From the NCBI RefSeq assembly GCF_023015805.1, contig NZ_JALKBA010000018.1, positions 1-64,000 on the forward strand: DNA of 64,000 nucleotides. Direction: 5' to 3'. Below the pieces are notes generated by a model. That model was not told the origin of the DNA, did not search any database, and was given only the letters and a program-made list of their open reading frames with translations. Shown here piece by piece: positions 7,980 to 16,174 of this stretch (its first letter is position 1; every line of letters begins with the position of its first letter). Both the position numbers and the translations under genes were made by a program. This DNA is from Cellulophaga sp. F20128. Lineage in GTDB: Bacteria; Bacteroidota; Bacteroidia; Flavobacteriales; Flavobacteriaceae.

Positions 7980-8894
7980 ATGAGCGTACAATGGAAAGGT
8001 GTTATGCCTGCAGTGACCACTAAGTTTGATGCAAATGACAACTTAGACTTGGATATGTTTAAAGTGAACCTAAAAGCACAACTAGATGCTGGGGTAAGTG
8101 GTATAATTCTTGGCGGTACTTTGGGAGAAGCAAGTACCTTAACTAAAGACGAAAAAAGCACACTTGTTAAAGAGACCGTTGCTTTTGTAAACGGAAAAGT
8201 ACCAACCATAATAAATATTGCAGAACAAACAACGAAAGACGCTATTAGTGCTGCCCATGCTGCCGAAAAAGATGGCGCTCACGGGTTAATGTTATTACCT
8301 CCAATGCGTTATAAAGCCGATGATAGAGAAACTGTTACCTACTTTAAGGAAATTGCAAAAAACACTTCTCTACCAATTATGTTATATAACAACCCTATAG
8401 ATTACGGTATTATGATCACCTTGGATATGTTAGAAGAATTAACAGAATGTGAGAACATTCAAGCTGTTAAAGAATCTACCAGAGACATCTCTAATGTAAC
8501 CCGCATGAAAACTAGATTTGGCGACAGGTATAGCGTTTTAACTGGTGTAGACACCTTAGGTCTTGAAAGTATTTTAATGGGAGCTGATGGATGGGTTGCC
8601 GGACTTGTATGTGCCTTCCCAAAAGAAACAGTAGCTATCTACAAATTAGGACAAGCTGGCAGAATTGAAGAAGCTAGAGCAATTTATAGCTGGTTCTTAC
8701 CTATATTAGAATTAGATGTTAGTACCAAACTTGTGCAAAATATTAAGTTGGCCGAAGTAAAAACGAACATTGGAACTGAAAATGTTAGAGCTCCACGTTT
8801 ACCACTTATTGGTGCTGAAAGAGAAAACGTTTTGGCAATTTTAGATGCTGGTTTAAAAAATAGACCAACATTACCAGATTACTTATCTTTGTAA
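7980..8894 (+). CDS. DapA-family lyase, probable 1-pyrroline-4-hydroxy-2-carboxylate deaminase
   Basis: A 304-residue TIM-barrel protein of the dihydrodipicolinate synthase/N-acetylneuraminate lyase family. The Schiff-base lysine is Lys164 (QAVKEST) and the partner tyrosine is Tyr136 (MLYNNP). The phosphate-loop-like motif is GGTLGEAST at about residues 45-53. Neighbouring hydroxyproline epimerase, D-hydroxyproline dehydrogenase and semialdehyde dehydrogenase genes indicate the branch of the family that deaminates and dehydrates 1-pyrroline-4-hydroxy-2-carboxylate to 2-oxoglutarate semialdehyde and ammonia. A role in lysine synthesis is unlikely because no other dap gene is near. The specific reaction is inferred from context; the fold and lysine are direct. 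Confidence 0.85.
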   Translation: MSVQWKGVMPAVTTKFDANDNLDLDMFKVNLKAQLDAGVSGIILGGTLGEASTLTKDEKSTLVKETVAFVNGKVPTIINIAEQTTKDAISAAHAAEKDGAHGLMLLPPMRYKADDRETVTYFKEIAKNTSLPIMLYNNPIDYGIMITLDMLEELTECENIQAVKESTRDISNVTRMKTRFGDRYSVLTGVDTLGLESILMGADGWVAGLVCAFPKETVAIYKLGQAGRIEEARAIYSWFLPILELDVSTKLVQNIKLAEVKTNIGTENVRAPRLPLIGAERENVLAILDAGLKNRPTLPDYLSL

Positions 8895-8915
8895 AGTATA
8901 ATTCTATACCACAAA

Positions 8916-8990
8916 ACTCATTGTGCTTTTTGATTTGTTTGGTTACACTTTTCTGGTAATTCAACTATTTATTCCAAAAGCACAATGAGT
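8916..8990. repeat. Long-loop 15-bp perfect inverted repeat between two operon genes
   Basis: ACTCATTGTGCTTTT (8916-8930) is exactly reverse-complementary to AAAAGCACAATGAGT (8976-8990), with 45 bp between. One mismatch inward allows two more pairs. It sits in the 152-bp gap between the deaminase and dehydrogenase genes. There is no T-run after the right arm, so it is not a classical terminator; it could stabilise or process the mRNA, or bind a dimeric regulator. Confidence 0.75.
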
Positions 8991-9046
8991 ATTAAATCAC
9001 TAGTAATTAAGTTATTGAAACAAACATTAAAAAGGAAAGACTGAAA

Positions 9047-10627
9047 ATGATTACAGGCAAAAATTATATTGGCTCAACAGCATCGGGATTAGGAACAACA
9101 TTTAAAACTTTTAATCCTATTGAAAATAGTGAGAATGACGCTACTTTTCATGAAGCTACTGAGCAGGAAATAAACGATGCAGTAGCTTTGGCTAAAAAAG
9201 CTTTTTTTACCTATAAAAATGTATCAGGATTAGAAAAATCAAATTTCTTAAATGCCATTGCTGATGAAATTTTAGAGCTTGGTGATGAACTAATTACCAC
9301 TTACACAAAAGAATCAGGTTTGCCTGCAGGCAGAGCTACAGGTGAACGCGGTAGAACAATTGGCCAATTACGTTCTTTTGCAAACTTAGTAAAAGAAGGT
9401 AGCTGGGTTGAAGCTTCTATTGATACTGCAGAGCCAAACAGAGCACCTCTTCCTAAGGTTGATATTCGAAAAATGTTAGTTGCTGTAGGTCCAGTTGTGG
9501 TTTTTGGTGCTAGTAATTTTCCATTAGCATTTTCAACTGCTGGTGGTGATACAGCTTCTGCTCTTGCATCTGGCTGTCCTGTGATTGTAAAGTCGCACCC
9601 AATGCATGCCGGAACAGGCGAGTTGGTCACTTCAGCAATCCTAAAAGCAGCACAAAAAACAGGTATGCCTAATGGTGTTTTTTCTAACTTAAACAGCAGC
9701 GGCATAGAAGTTGGGACTCAATTGGTTAAACATAAAGACATTAAATCTGTAGTATTTACAGGAAGTTTTACTGGCGGAAAAGCCTTGTTTGATATTGCCA
9801 ACAACAGACCCGAACCAATCCCTGTATTTGCTGAAATGGGAAGTATAAACCCCATTGTAATTTTACCGAATACATTAGAAAATAATGCCGAAAGTATTGC
9901 CAATAACTTAGCAGGATCAATTACGCTAGGAACAGGACAGTTTTGTACTAATCCAGGGCTTATTTTAGGTCTTAAAAGTGATGCCTTAACAGCATTCACT
10001 AAAAATTTAGCACTTAAACTATCTGGTATTGATGCTGGCTGTATGCTTCACCCCAATATAAAAAAGGGATTTGCAAGCACAAAAGAAATGGTTACAGCGC
10101 AAGATAACGTTGTGGTTCTAACAGAAAAAAATGCAGCTGAAAATCCAAACTTCGCTAAATCTCAACTGGCAACTGTAAGCGGAAAAACCTTTTTAAAGAA
10201 CCCTAAATTACACCAAGAAGTATTTGGGCCCTTTTCTTTGGTGGTTCAATGTGAAAATAAGGATGAACTTCTAAACGTTTCACAAGCATTGGAGGGTCAA
10301 TTAACAGCCACCATTTTAGGAGAGTCAGAAGAGTTGACTAACTACTCAGAAATCATCAGCTTTATTTCTGACATAACAGGGCGGATTATTTTTAATGGAA
10401 TGCCCACAGGTGTAGAAGTTTGCCCTTCAATGCATCACGGAGGCCCATACCCTGCAACCACAGACAGTAGATTTACCTCTGTAGGTACAGGTGCTATTAA
10501 ACGATTTGTTAGGCCATTATCTTTTCAAAACTGGCCCGAAGAATTATTACCAGAAGCACTGAAAAATAAAAATCCATTAAGTATATTACGTCACTTAAAT
10601 GGAACCGCAACAGCAAAATCAATCTAA
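9047..10627 (+). CDS. 2-oxoglutarate semialdehyde (2,5-dioxovalerate) dehydrogenase
   Basis: A 526-residue NAD(P)-dependent aldehyde dehydrogenase. The catalytic cysteine is Cys300 (GTGQFCTNPG) and the general base Glu263 (FAEMGSINP). The cofactor region holds VFGASNFPLAFSTAG and VFTGSFTGGKALFD. The length and the FAEMGS/GQFCTNPG motifs fit the group that oxidises 2-oxoglutarate semialdehyde to 2-oxoglutarate. That is the last step of hydroxyproline breakdown and also of some sugar-acid routes; here the epimerase and dehydrogenase neighbours point to hydroxyproline. It follows the long inverted repeat and is only 3 bp ahead of the DUF885 gene. Confidence 0.9.
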   Translation: MITGKNYIGSTASGLGTTFKTFNPIENSENDATFHEATEQEINDAVALAKKAFFTYKNVSGLEKSNFLNAIADEILELGDELITTYTKESGLPAGRATGERGRTIGQLRSFANLVKEGSWVEASIDTAEPNRAPLPKVDIRKMLVAVGPVVVFGASNFPLAFSTAGGDTASALASGCPVIVKSHPMHAGTGELVTSAILKAAQKTGMPNGVFSNLNSSGIEVGTQLVKHKDIKSVVFTGSFTGGKALFDIANNRPEPIPVFAEMGSINPIVILPNTLENNAESIANNLAGSITLGTGQFCTNPGLILGLKSDALTAFTKNLALKLSGIDAGCMLHPNIKKGFASTKEMVTAQDNVVVLTEKNAAENPNFAKSQLATVSGKTFLKNPKLHQEVFGPFSLVVQCENKDELLNVSQALEGQLTATILGESEELTNYSEIISFISDITGRIIFNGMPTGVEVCPSMHHGGPYPATTDSRFTSVGTGAIKRFVRPLSFQNWPEELLPEALKNKNPLSILRHLNGTATAKSI

Positions 10628-10630
10628 AGA

Positions 10631-12358
10631 ATGAAAACAGTAAAGTCAATACTAATCCTAACCCTTTTATTACTTGATTTTACTGTATTTGCTCAGCACA
10701 AGGATTCCAACCAATTAGCTGAAATAATAAAAACTTATGAAAAAGAACGGACCTATGATTTTAATCGATTTGAATCTGTAGAAAATACAATTGCTTATTA
10801 TCAAAAAGAATCTGATTTTGCCGAAAAATTAATAGGAGATATAGCCGCAATAAATCCAAAATCACTTTCTGAAACTGAAAATATTTCATTAGAATTATTG
10901 CTATTTGTACTTCAAGATAAAATAGATACACATACTTTTAAGATGTATTTAAATCCCATTACTTCTGAATCGGCCTTTCATTTAAATTTAGCCGCTATGG
11001 CAGACAGGTCATTTAGCAACTACAACCAAGTGAAAACCTACCTAAAAGAATTGCAAAGCCTACCCAATAAAATTGAGTATAATTTAGCACTTTTAAGAGC
11101 AGGAGTAAAGGAAGGTATTTCTCAGCCCAAAGAAGTTTTTGGAGATTATGGCTTTAGTTACAACAAACACATTACTACAGATTACAACCAAAGTGAATTT
11201 TACAAACCATTTAACCATCTTCCCAATGTACTTACAAAAGAACAGAAAGATAGTGTATTATTGGTTGCCAAATTGAGCATTCAAAAGAATGTAATAGCAC
11301 AATATAAAAAAATTAAACTGTTTTTTGAAACTGAATATTTTCCAAATACTAGAACTAAATTAGGAGTTACCAATACTCCAAATGGCAAGGCCTTTTATCA
11401 AAATAGGATTAATTTTTATACCACAAGCACGGAATATTCAGCAGATGATATTCACCAAATTGGTCTTAATGAAGTTGCTAGAATAAAAGCCAAAATGCAA
11501 GAAATAATTAACGATTTAGGTTTTAAAGGTAGCTTTTCTGATTTTTTAAAATACCTGAGAACAGACCCTCAGTTTTATGCTACATCACCAAAAGAATTAT
11601 TAATGTTAGCTCGGGATATTGCCAAACGAATTGACGGACAATTGCCGAAGTATTTTAAAACACTGCCTAGAAAACCATATGGTGTTGAACCTGTTCCTGC
11701 AGCAATTGCCCCAAAATACACGGCCGGAAGGTATTCCGGTGCAAGAAACGAAACCAGCGCTGGCTACTATTGGGTAAACACCTACAATTTACCGAGTAGA
11801 ACTTTATACACCTTACCTGCTTTAACTGCCCATGAAGCTGTACCAGGGCATCATTTGCAAATATCATTAAACAACGAATTAAGCACATCTATTCCTAAAT
11901 TTAGAAGAAATTTATACCTTTCTGCCTATGGTGAAGGCTGGGGCTTGTATGCAGAGTATTTGGCTGATGAAATGGGTATTTATACTACACCCTATGAAAA
12001 ATTTGGTCAATTAACCTATGAAATGTGGAGAGCCTGTAGACTCGTTGTAGATACTGGAGTTCATGCAAAAAATTGGGGGAGGCAGCAAGTGCTTGATTAT
12101 ATGGCATCAAATACGGCATTATCAATGCATGAAGTTACCACTGAAACAGATCGATATATTTCTTGGCCAGCCCAAGCAATTTCATATAAAATTGGAGAAA
12201 TAAAAATTCGAGAATTGCGAGAAAAAGCAGAATCGGCCCTAGGAGATAAATTTGACATTAGAGATTTCCATGTGGTAATTTTAGCCGAAGGAACTGTTAC
12301 ATTATCCATTATGGAAAATAGAGTAAATAGCTATATAAAGGCTGTAAAAAATGAGTAA
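10631..12358 (+). CDS. Secreted DUF885 protein, putative zinc metallopeptidase
   Basis: A 575-residue exported protein with a signal peptide (MKTVKSILILTLLLLDFTVFA, cleavage expected after about residue 21). The family motif HEAVPGHHLQ is at residues 401-410, and downstream YGEGWGLYAEYLADEMG is the usual second conserved block; both fit a metal-dependent peptidase related to the gluzincin-like clan. It lies 3 bp after the semialdehyde dehydrogenase and overlaps the epimerase start by 8 bp, so it belongs to the hydroxyproline operon. I infer that it cleaves hydroxyproline- or proline-containing peptides in the periplasm or outside. No substrate has been shown here. Confidence 0.85.
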   Translation: MKTVKSILILTLLLLDFTVFAQHKDSNQLAEIIKTYEKERTYDFNRFESVENTIAYYQKESDFAEKLIGDIAAINPKSLSETENISLELLLFVLQDKIDTHTFKMYLNPITSESAFHLNLAAMADRSFSNYNQVKTYLKELQSLPNKIEYNLALLRAGVKEGISQPKEVFGDYGFSYNKHITTDYNQSEFYKPFNHLPNVLTKEQKDSVLLVAKLSIQKNVIAQYKKIKLFFETEYFPNTRTKLGVTNTPNGKAFYQNRINFYTTSTEYSADDIHQIGLNEVARIKAKMQEIINDLGFKGSFSDFLKYLRTDPQFYATSPKELLMLARDIAKRIDGQLPKYFKTLPRKPYGVEPVPAAIAPKYTAGRYSGARNETSAGYYWVNTYNLPSRTLYTLPALTAHEAVPGHHLQISLNNELSTSIPKFRRNLYLSAYGEGWGLYAEYLADEMGIYTTPYEKFGQLTYEMWRACRLVVDTGVHAKNWGRQQVLDYMASNTALSMHEVTTETDRYISWPAQAISYKIGEIKIRELREKAESALGDKFDIRDFHVVILAEGTVTLSIMENRVNSYIKAVKNE

Positions 12359-13352
12359 AAACACCTTTCATTGTCTAGACGCACATACCTGCGGCAATCC
12401 AGTTCGATTGATAAAAGAAGGCGGACCTAACCTTATAGGCGCTACTATGAGCGACAAACGGCAACACTTTTTAAAAGAGTACGATTGGATTAGAAAAGGT
12501 TTAATGTTTGAGCCTCGAGGTCATGATATGATGAGTGGTAGTATTTTATATCCACCAACAAACCCGGCCAATGATATTGGCGTACTTTTTATAGAGACAA
12601 GTGGTTGCCTCCCTATGTGCGGACATGGAACAATTGGCACGGTAACCATTGCCATAGAAAAAGGTTTGGTTGTCCCAAAAGTACCAGGAGAGCTAAAATT
12701 AGAAACCCCTGCTGGCTTGGTAAAAGTCTCCTATAAGCAAGACGGAGAGAAGGTAACTTCGGTAAGACTAACCAACGTAAAATCATATTTAGCCAAAGAA
12801 AACATAACAGTAGAATGTCCTGATCTCGGAATGCTCACTGTTGATGTATCTTATGGCGGTAATTTTTACGCCATTGTAGATCCCCAAGAAAATTATCAAG
12901 GATTAGAAAATTATACAGCAGATCAGCTAATTTCATGGAGCAGGGTATTAAGAGACCGCATAAACCAAGAAAACACCTTTATTCATCCTGAGGATGATAC
13001 CATTAATGGTTTAAGCCATTTATTATGGACCGGAAAAACCATATCTGATAAAGCATCTGCTAGGAATGCTGTATTTTATGGCGACAAAGCAATTGACCGC
13101 TCTCCTTGTGGCACAGGAACATCTGCACGAATGGCACAGTGGTACGCCAAAGGCAAGCTAAAAAAGGGGGATGAGTTTATTCATGAAAGCATTATTGGCA
13201 GTCAGTTTATTGGCCGTATTGAAGAAGAAACTACCTTAGGAAACCAAAAGGCAATTATTCCAAGTATTGAAGGTTGGGCTCGCTTGTATGGCGAAAACAC
13301 AATTACGATAGATGATGATGATCCGTATGCATTTGGTTTTCAGGTGATCTAA
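12351..13352 (+). CDS. 4-hydroxyproline 2-epimerase (proline racemase family)
   Basis: A 333-residue cofactor-independent racemase-fold enzyme. Both catalytic cysteines are present: Cys90 in MCGHGTIG and Cys253 in SPCGTGTSA. The pair separates it from trans-3-hydroxyproline dehydratases, in which the first cysteine is replaced. It would convert trans-4-hydroxy-L-proline to cis-4-hydroxy-D-proline, the entry step of the pathway. Proline racemase activity cannot be excluded from sequence alone, but the neighbouring semialdehyde pathway favours hydroxyproline. Its start overlaps the DUF885 gene by 8 bp; a 232-bp gap separates it from the dehydrogenase. Confidence 0.9.
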   Translation: MSKNTFHCLDAHTCGNPVRLIKEGGPNLIGATMSDKRQHFLKEYDWIRKGLMFEPRGHDMMSGSILYPPTNPANDIGVLFIETSGCLPMCGHGTIGTVTIAIEKGLVVPKVPGELKLETPAGLVKVSYKQDGEKVTSVRLTNVKSYLAKENITVECPDLGMLTVDVSYGGNFYAIVDPQENYQGLENYTADQLISWSRVLRDRINQENTFIHPEDDTINGLSHLLWTGKTISDKASARNAVFYGDKAIDRSPCGTGTSARMAQWYAKGKLKKGDEFIHESIIGSQFIGRIEEETTLGNQKAIIPSIEGWARLYGENTITIDDDDPYAFGFQVI

Positions 13353-13544
13353 AAAAAATGAGAAAATGATTTATTGGTTTGATGAACAAAAGTAAAAAAA
13401 TGAAAACAAACACAATTTCATTCAATCAATAAAATACGAACTAAAGATCTATCAATTTATATTGAAACTACATAACAAAATACACAGAACAGATTCTGTC
13501 TTAGCTATTTAGCAACAGCTAGAAAAAATACAATATTTTAAATA

Positions 13545-13576
13545 TCATTATCTCATTGTTTCATTAACTCATTATA
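13545..13576. repeat. Four 8-bp periodic TCATT repeats upstream of the D-hydroxyproline dehydrogenase
   Basis: TCATT begins at 13545, 13553, 13561 and 13569, an exact 8-bp period with varying 3-bp spacers (ATC, GTT, AAC, ATA). The block ends 8 bp before the TTG start at 13585, within the 232-bp gap of the operon. It could be a degenerate tandem repeat able to slip or a set of protein-binding sites. Confidence 0.65.
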
Positions 13577-13584
13577 TTACCACA

Positions 13585-14832
13585 TTGAAAAACTGTATTG
13601 TCATAGGCGGAGGAATAATAGGATTATGCTCTGCATACTATTTAAAAAAAGAAGGACATCACGTAACTATAATTGATAAATCGAATTTAGATAGCGGTGC
13701 CTCATACGTAAATGCAGGTTATATTACACCTAGTCATATAATTCCCCTTGCTGCTCCTGGAATGATGGCTAAAGGAATAAAGTGGATGTTTAATAGCAAT
13801 AGTCCATTTTATATGAAACCACGATTAGATGTTGATTTTATAAAGTGGGCCTGGCAGTTTAACAAATCGGCTACAAAAGCCAATGTAGAAAAAGCAATCC
13901 CTCTTATAAAAGATATTAATATTCTAAGTCGTGAATTGTACCTAGATATCCTTACTTCAGGGGATTTAGGCGATTTTCAGTTAGAACGCAATGGTCTACT
14001 AATGCTGTACAAAACGGAAAAAGAAGGGAACCATGAAAAGGAAGTAGCTAAAAGAGCCCAAGACATGCAGTTGGCAGTAAAAGAGTTATCGGCAGAACAA
14101 CTTCATCAATTACAACCTAATTTAAGCAAAGAGATTCTTGGTGCCGTACATTATGAGTGTGACGCCCATACAACACCCACCGAATTTATGGCTAAAATGA
14201 AAGACTACCTGCTAAAGAGGGATGTAGTTTTTAAAACCAATGAAGAAGTTACAGATTTCACCATTGAAAAAGACAAAATAACTGGCTTACAAACAAATAA
14301 AGATACGTATAAGGCTGATGAATTTGTGCTAGCTTCTGGGAGCTGGAGTCAGAAAATTGCAAAAAGATTACAATTAAAAATAAGCATTCAGGCCGGTAAA
14401 GGGTACAGAATAGACGTAAGCCGAGAAACACCCGTACTTTTACCTGCTATATTAATGGAAGCCAAAGTTGCCGTAACCCCAATGAAGGGTTTTACCCGGT
14501 TTGCAGGAACTATGGAGTTAGCAGGAATAAATAATACCATCAGAAAAGGAAGAGTCGCTACCATAGCTACGGCAGCAAGTAATTATTATAATAATTTTAC
14601 AATTTCTGAAAATGAAAAATCAGATGCGCAATACGGATTTAGACCTGTATCACCTGATGGCTTGCCTTATATTGGCAAAACAGAACGCTTAAAAAACCTA
14701 ACCATTGCCACTGGTCATGCTATGATGGGTTGGAGTTTAGGCCCGGCAACAGGAAAATTAGTATCAGAAATTATCTCGGACAAAGAAAAATCTATGGAAG
14801 TTGGTGGTTTTAATCCTAGTAGGAGATTCTAA
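13585..14832 (+). CDS. FAD-dependent D-amino acid (cis-4-hydroxy-D-proline) dehydrogenase
   Basis: A 415-residue DadA/DAO-family flavoprotein. The N-terminal ADP-binding motif is IGGGIIGLCSAYYL (from residue 7) and the C-terminal FAD-contact region contains FRPVSPDGLPYIG and ATGHAMMGWSLGPATGK. In this operon it is expected to oxidise cis-4-hydroxy-D-proline to 1-pyrroline-4-hydroxy-2-carboxylate, passing electrons to the respiratory chain. The start is TTG: an in-frame TAA lies at 13564 and no ATG stands between it and the FAD motif. The convergent TlpA gene ends only 6 bp beyond its stop, with no terminator between. Confidence 0.88.
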   Translation: MKNCIVIGGGIIGLCSAYYLKKEGHHVTIIDKSNLDSGASYVNAGYITPSHIIPLAAPGMMAKGIKWMFNSNSPFYMKPRLDVDFIKWAWQFNKSATKANVEKAIPLIKDINILSRELYLDILTSGDLGDFQLERNGLLMLYKTEKEGNHEKEVAKRAQDMQLAVKELSAEQLHQLQPNLSKEILGAVHYECDAHTTPTEFMAKMKDYLLKRDVVFKTNEEVTDFTIEKDKITGLQTNKDTYKADEFVLASGSWSQKIAKRLQLKISIQAGKGYRIDVSRETPVLLPAILMEAKVAVTPMKGFTRFAGTMELAGINNTIRKGRVATIATAASNYYNNFTISENEKSDAQYGFRPVSPDGLPYIGKTERLKNLTIATGHAMMGWSLGPATGKLVSEIISDKEKSMEVGGFNPSRRF

Positions 14833-14838
14833 ATACAC

Positions 14839-15393
14839 CTATTCTTTTAGTAGTTTATCTAGTAATTCCCTAGTAGTTTTACTATTCCAATTTTTTGCTC
14901 CAGTTTCTTCAACACTAATTTTTCCATCCTTAGTAAGGATGTAGGTTGTAGGAATAACTTCAGAAACTAGTTCAGCGGGTCTTTTAGAATTGGAATAAAA
15001 TACAGGAAAACTAAAGTTGTTATCCGATACATACTTTGTAACACTGTTTGCATTATCCTGGGCAACAAAAACAAATTCCACTCGATCTTTATAATCCTTG
15101 TATAAGGCTTCTAAACTGGGCATTTCTGCCACACAAGGCGGACACCAAGTAGCCCAAAAATTAAGAAGAACAACCTTACCTTGCTTTGAATTAAAATTAT
15201 GACTTACTCCACTTTCATTGACCAACTCCCAATTATAGTTAGTCACTGAAACCTGCTTTTCAACACTGACTACAGACGGCCCAAAGGAAAATAACTTATT
15301 TACAAATACTTTTATATGAAAACCTATAGGCGTAAATAATACTACGAGTAGGAAAACAAAAAACACTATATTACCTATCTTTTTTCTTGACAT
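14839..15393 (-). CDS. TlpA-like membrane-anchored thioredoxin with intact CPPC
   Basis: A 184-residue protein with one N-terminal membrane anchor (about residues 8-33) and a periplasmic thioredoxin domain. The redox site is WATWCPPC with Cys84 and Cys87, followed by the cis-proline region SEVIPTTYIL. TlpA/ResA-type proteins reduce disulfides outside the cytoplasm, for example in cytochrome c maturation or oxidative-stress defence. It lies 5 bp after a close relative that lacks the cysteines, and the two share the anchor layout and the terminal ending LLKE/LIKE, so they arose by tandem duplication. Confidence 0.88.
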   Translation of the reverse strand: MSRKKIGNIVFFVFLLVVLFTPIGFHIKVFVNKLFSFGPSVVSVEKQVSVTNYNWELVNESGVSHNFNSKQGKVVLLNFWATWCPPCVAEMPSLEALYKDYKDRVEFVFVAQDNANSVTKYVSDNNFSFPVFYSNSKRPAELVSEVIPTTYILTKDGKISVEETGAKNWNSKTTRELLDKLLKE

Positions 15394-15398
15394 TATAA

Positions 15399-15959
15399 CT
15401 ATTCTTTAATGAGGGTATCTAATACCGTATAAATAGTTTCACTATTCCATTTAGCGATATCTTTTTTTTGATGAACAACAATAGATCCTTGTTTGCCAAT
15501 TATAAAAGTAGCCGGTACAATAGTAGTATCTAGGGCAGAATTTTCTTTGGAGATTAAATAAGTTACCGGAAACGTAAATTTCTTCTTCGCCATAAATTCT
15601 TCTACCACAATCCTATCCTCATTGGTCATAATATAAAAATCTACTTTCCCTTTATAGCGATCATATGTTTCCTGAACATACTGTAATTCTGCTGCGGATG
15701 ATACTAACCAGCTTGCCCACATGTGCACAAAAACTACCTTGCCTTGTGAGACTTTAAAATTAAACTCTTTGTGGTTTGCGTCTCTTAGTTTCCAATCGTA
15801 TTCTGTTAATTTATCTTGCTTGGAATTTTCAATAACAACAGCTGTGGATGCAAATAATTTATACAACATCACCTTACCAAATTCTCCTAATGGTGTCACA
15901 AAAAAAGACAGCACAAAAAGAATCAATAACGTATTTAAAAATGTTTTTCTTTTCATCAT
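15399..15959 (-). CDS. TlpA-like protein with lost redox cysteines
   Basis: A 186-residue neighbour and paralogue of the CPPC-bearing TlpA protein. It has the same N-terminal anchor (about residues 7-35) and thioredoxin fold with VFVHMWASW, but the redox site is LVSS: residues 85 and 88 are Leu and Ser instead of Cys. The cis-proline region (TTIVPATFII) is kept, so the fold is probably intact. It cannot act as a classical thiol oxidoreductase; a chaperone, adaptor or redox-partner role is possible but unproven. Two ATG codons open the frame. A possible tiny coding frame ends across this start (15956-16045). Confidence 0.85.
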   Translation of the reverse strand: MMKRKTFLNTLLILFVLSFFVTPLGEFGKVMLYKLFASTAVVIENSKQDKLTEYDWKLRDANHKEFNFKVSQGKVVFVHMWASWLVSSAAELQYVQETYDRYKGKVDFYIMTNEDRIVVEEFMAKKKFTFPVTYLISKENSALDTTIVPATFIIGKQGSIVVHQKKDIAKWNSETIYTVLDTLIKE

Positions 15960-16045
15960 TTAGCGATAACTCTCTTATTAACTCTTAGGTTGTTGTTGGT
16001 ATTTACAGTATGGCTTTGAAACACAGCATACACAATCCAAAACAT
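15956..16045 (-). CDS. Possible small membrane peptide coupled to the TlpA pair
   Basis: A 29-residue frame from the ATG at 16045 ends in a TGA that overlaps the start of the cysteine-less TlpA gene (ATGA). The peptide starts MFWIVYAVFQ and continues polar to RVNKRVIAK. The frame stays open further upstream through a hydrophobic stretch (FLLLSEIIVSYFNAVAFYM) but without an ATG. It could be a real small protein, the remnant of a larger membrane protein, or chance. Confidence 0.2.
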   Translation of the reverse strand: MFWIVYAVFQSHTVNTNNNLRVNKRVIAK

Positions 16046-16114
16046 GTAAAATGCCACAGCATTAAAATACGATACAATTATTTCACTTAAAAGTAGGAAG
16101 ATATATCCACAATA

Positions 16115-16146
16115 AAATAAAAAACTCCTGAATTACTTCAGGAGTT
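16115..16146 (-). terminator. Rho-independent terminator after aconitase
   Basis: A perfect 10-bp stem AACTCCTGAA (16123-16132) with TTCAGGAGTT (16137-16146) around a 4-base loop. On the minus strand it is followed by TTTTTTATTTT. It lies 29 bp after the aconitase stop. Confidence 0.85.
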
Positions 16147-16174
16147 CCTTTGTTATTAAAATGTACTTTATTGA

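Noticed and set aside
7980-8894. Reading the DapA-family gene as lysine-pathway dihydrodipicolinate synthase
   Set aside because: All neighbours are hydroxyproline genes and no other lysine gene is present; the deaminase branch fits better.
12351-13352. Reading the racemase-family gene as trans-3-hydroxyproline dehydratase
   Set aside because: Both catalytic cysteines (Cys90, Cys253) are present, whereas the dehydratases lack the first one.
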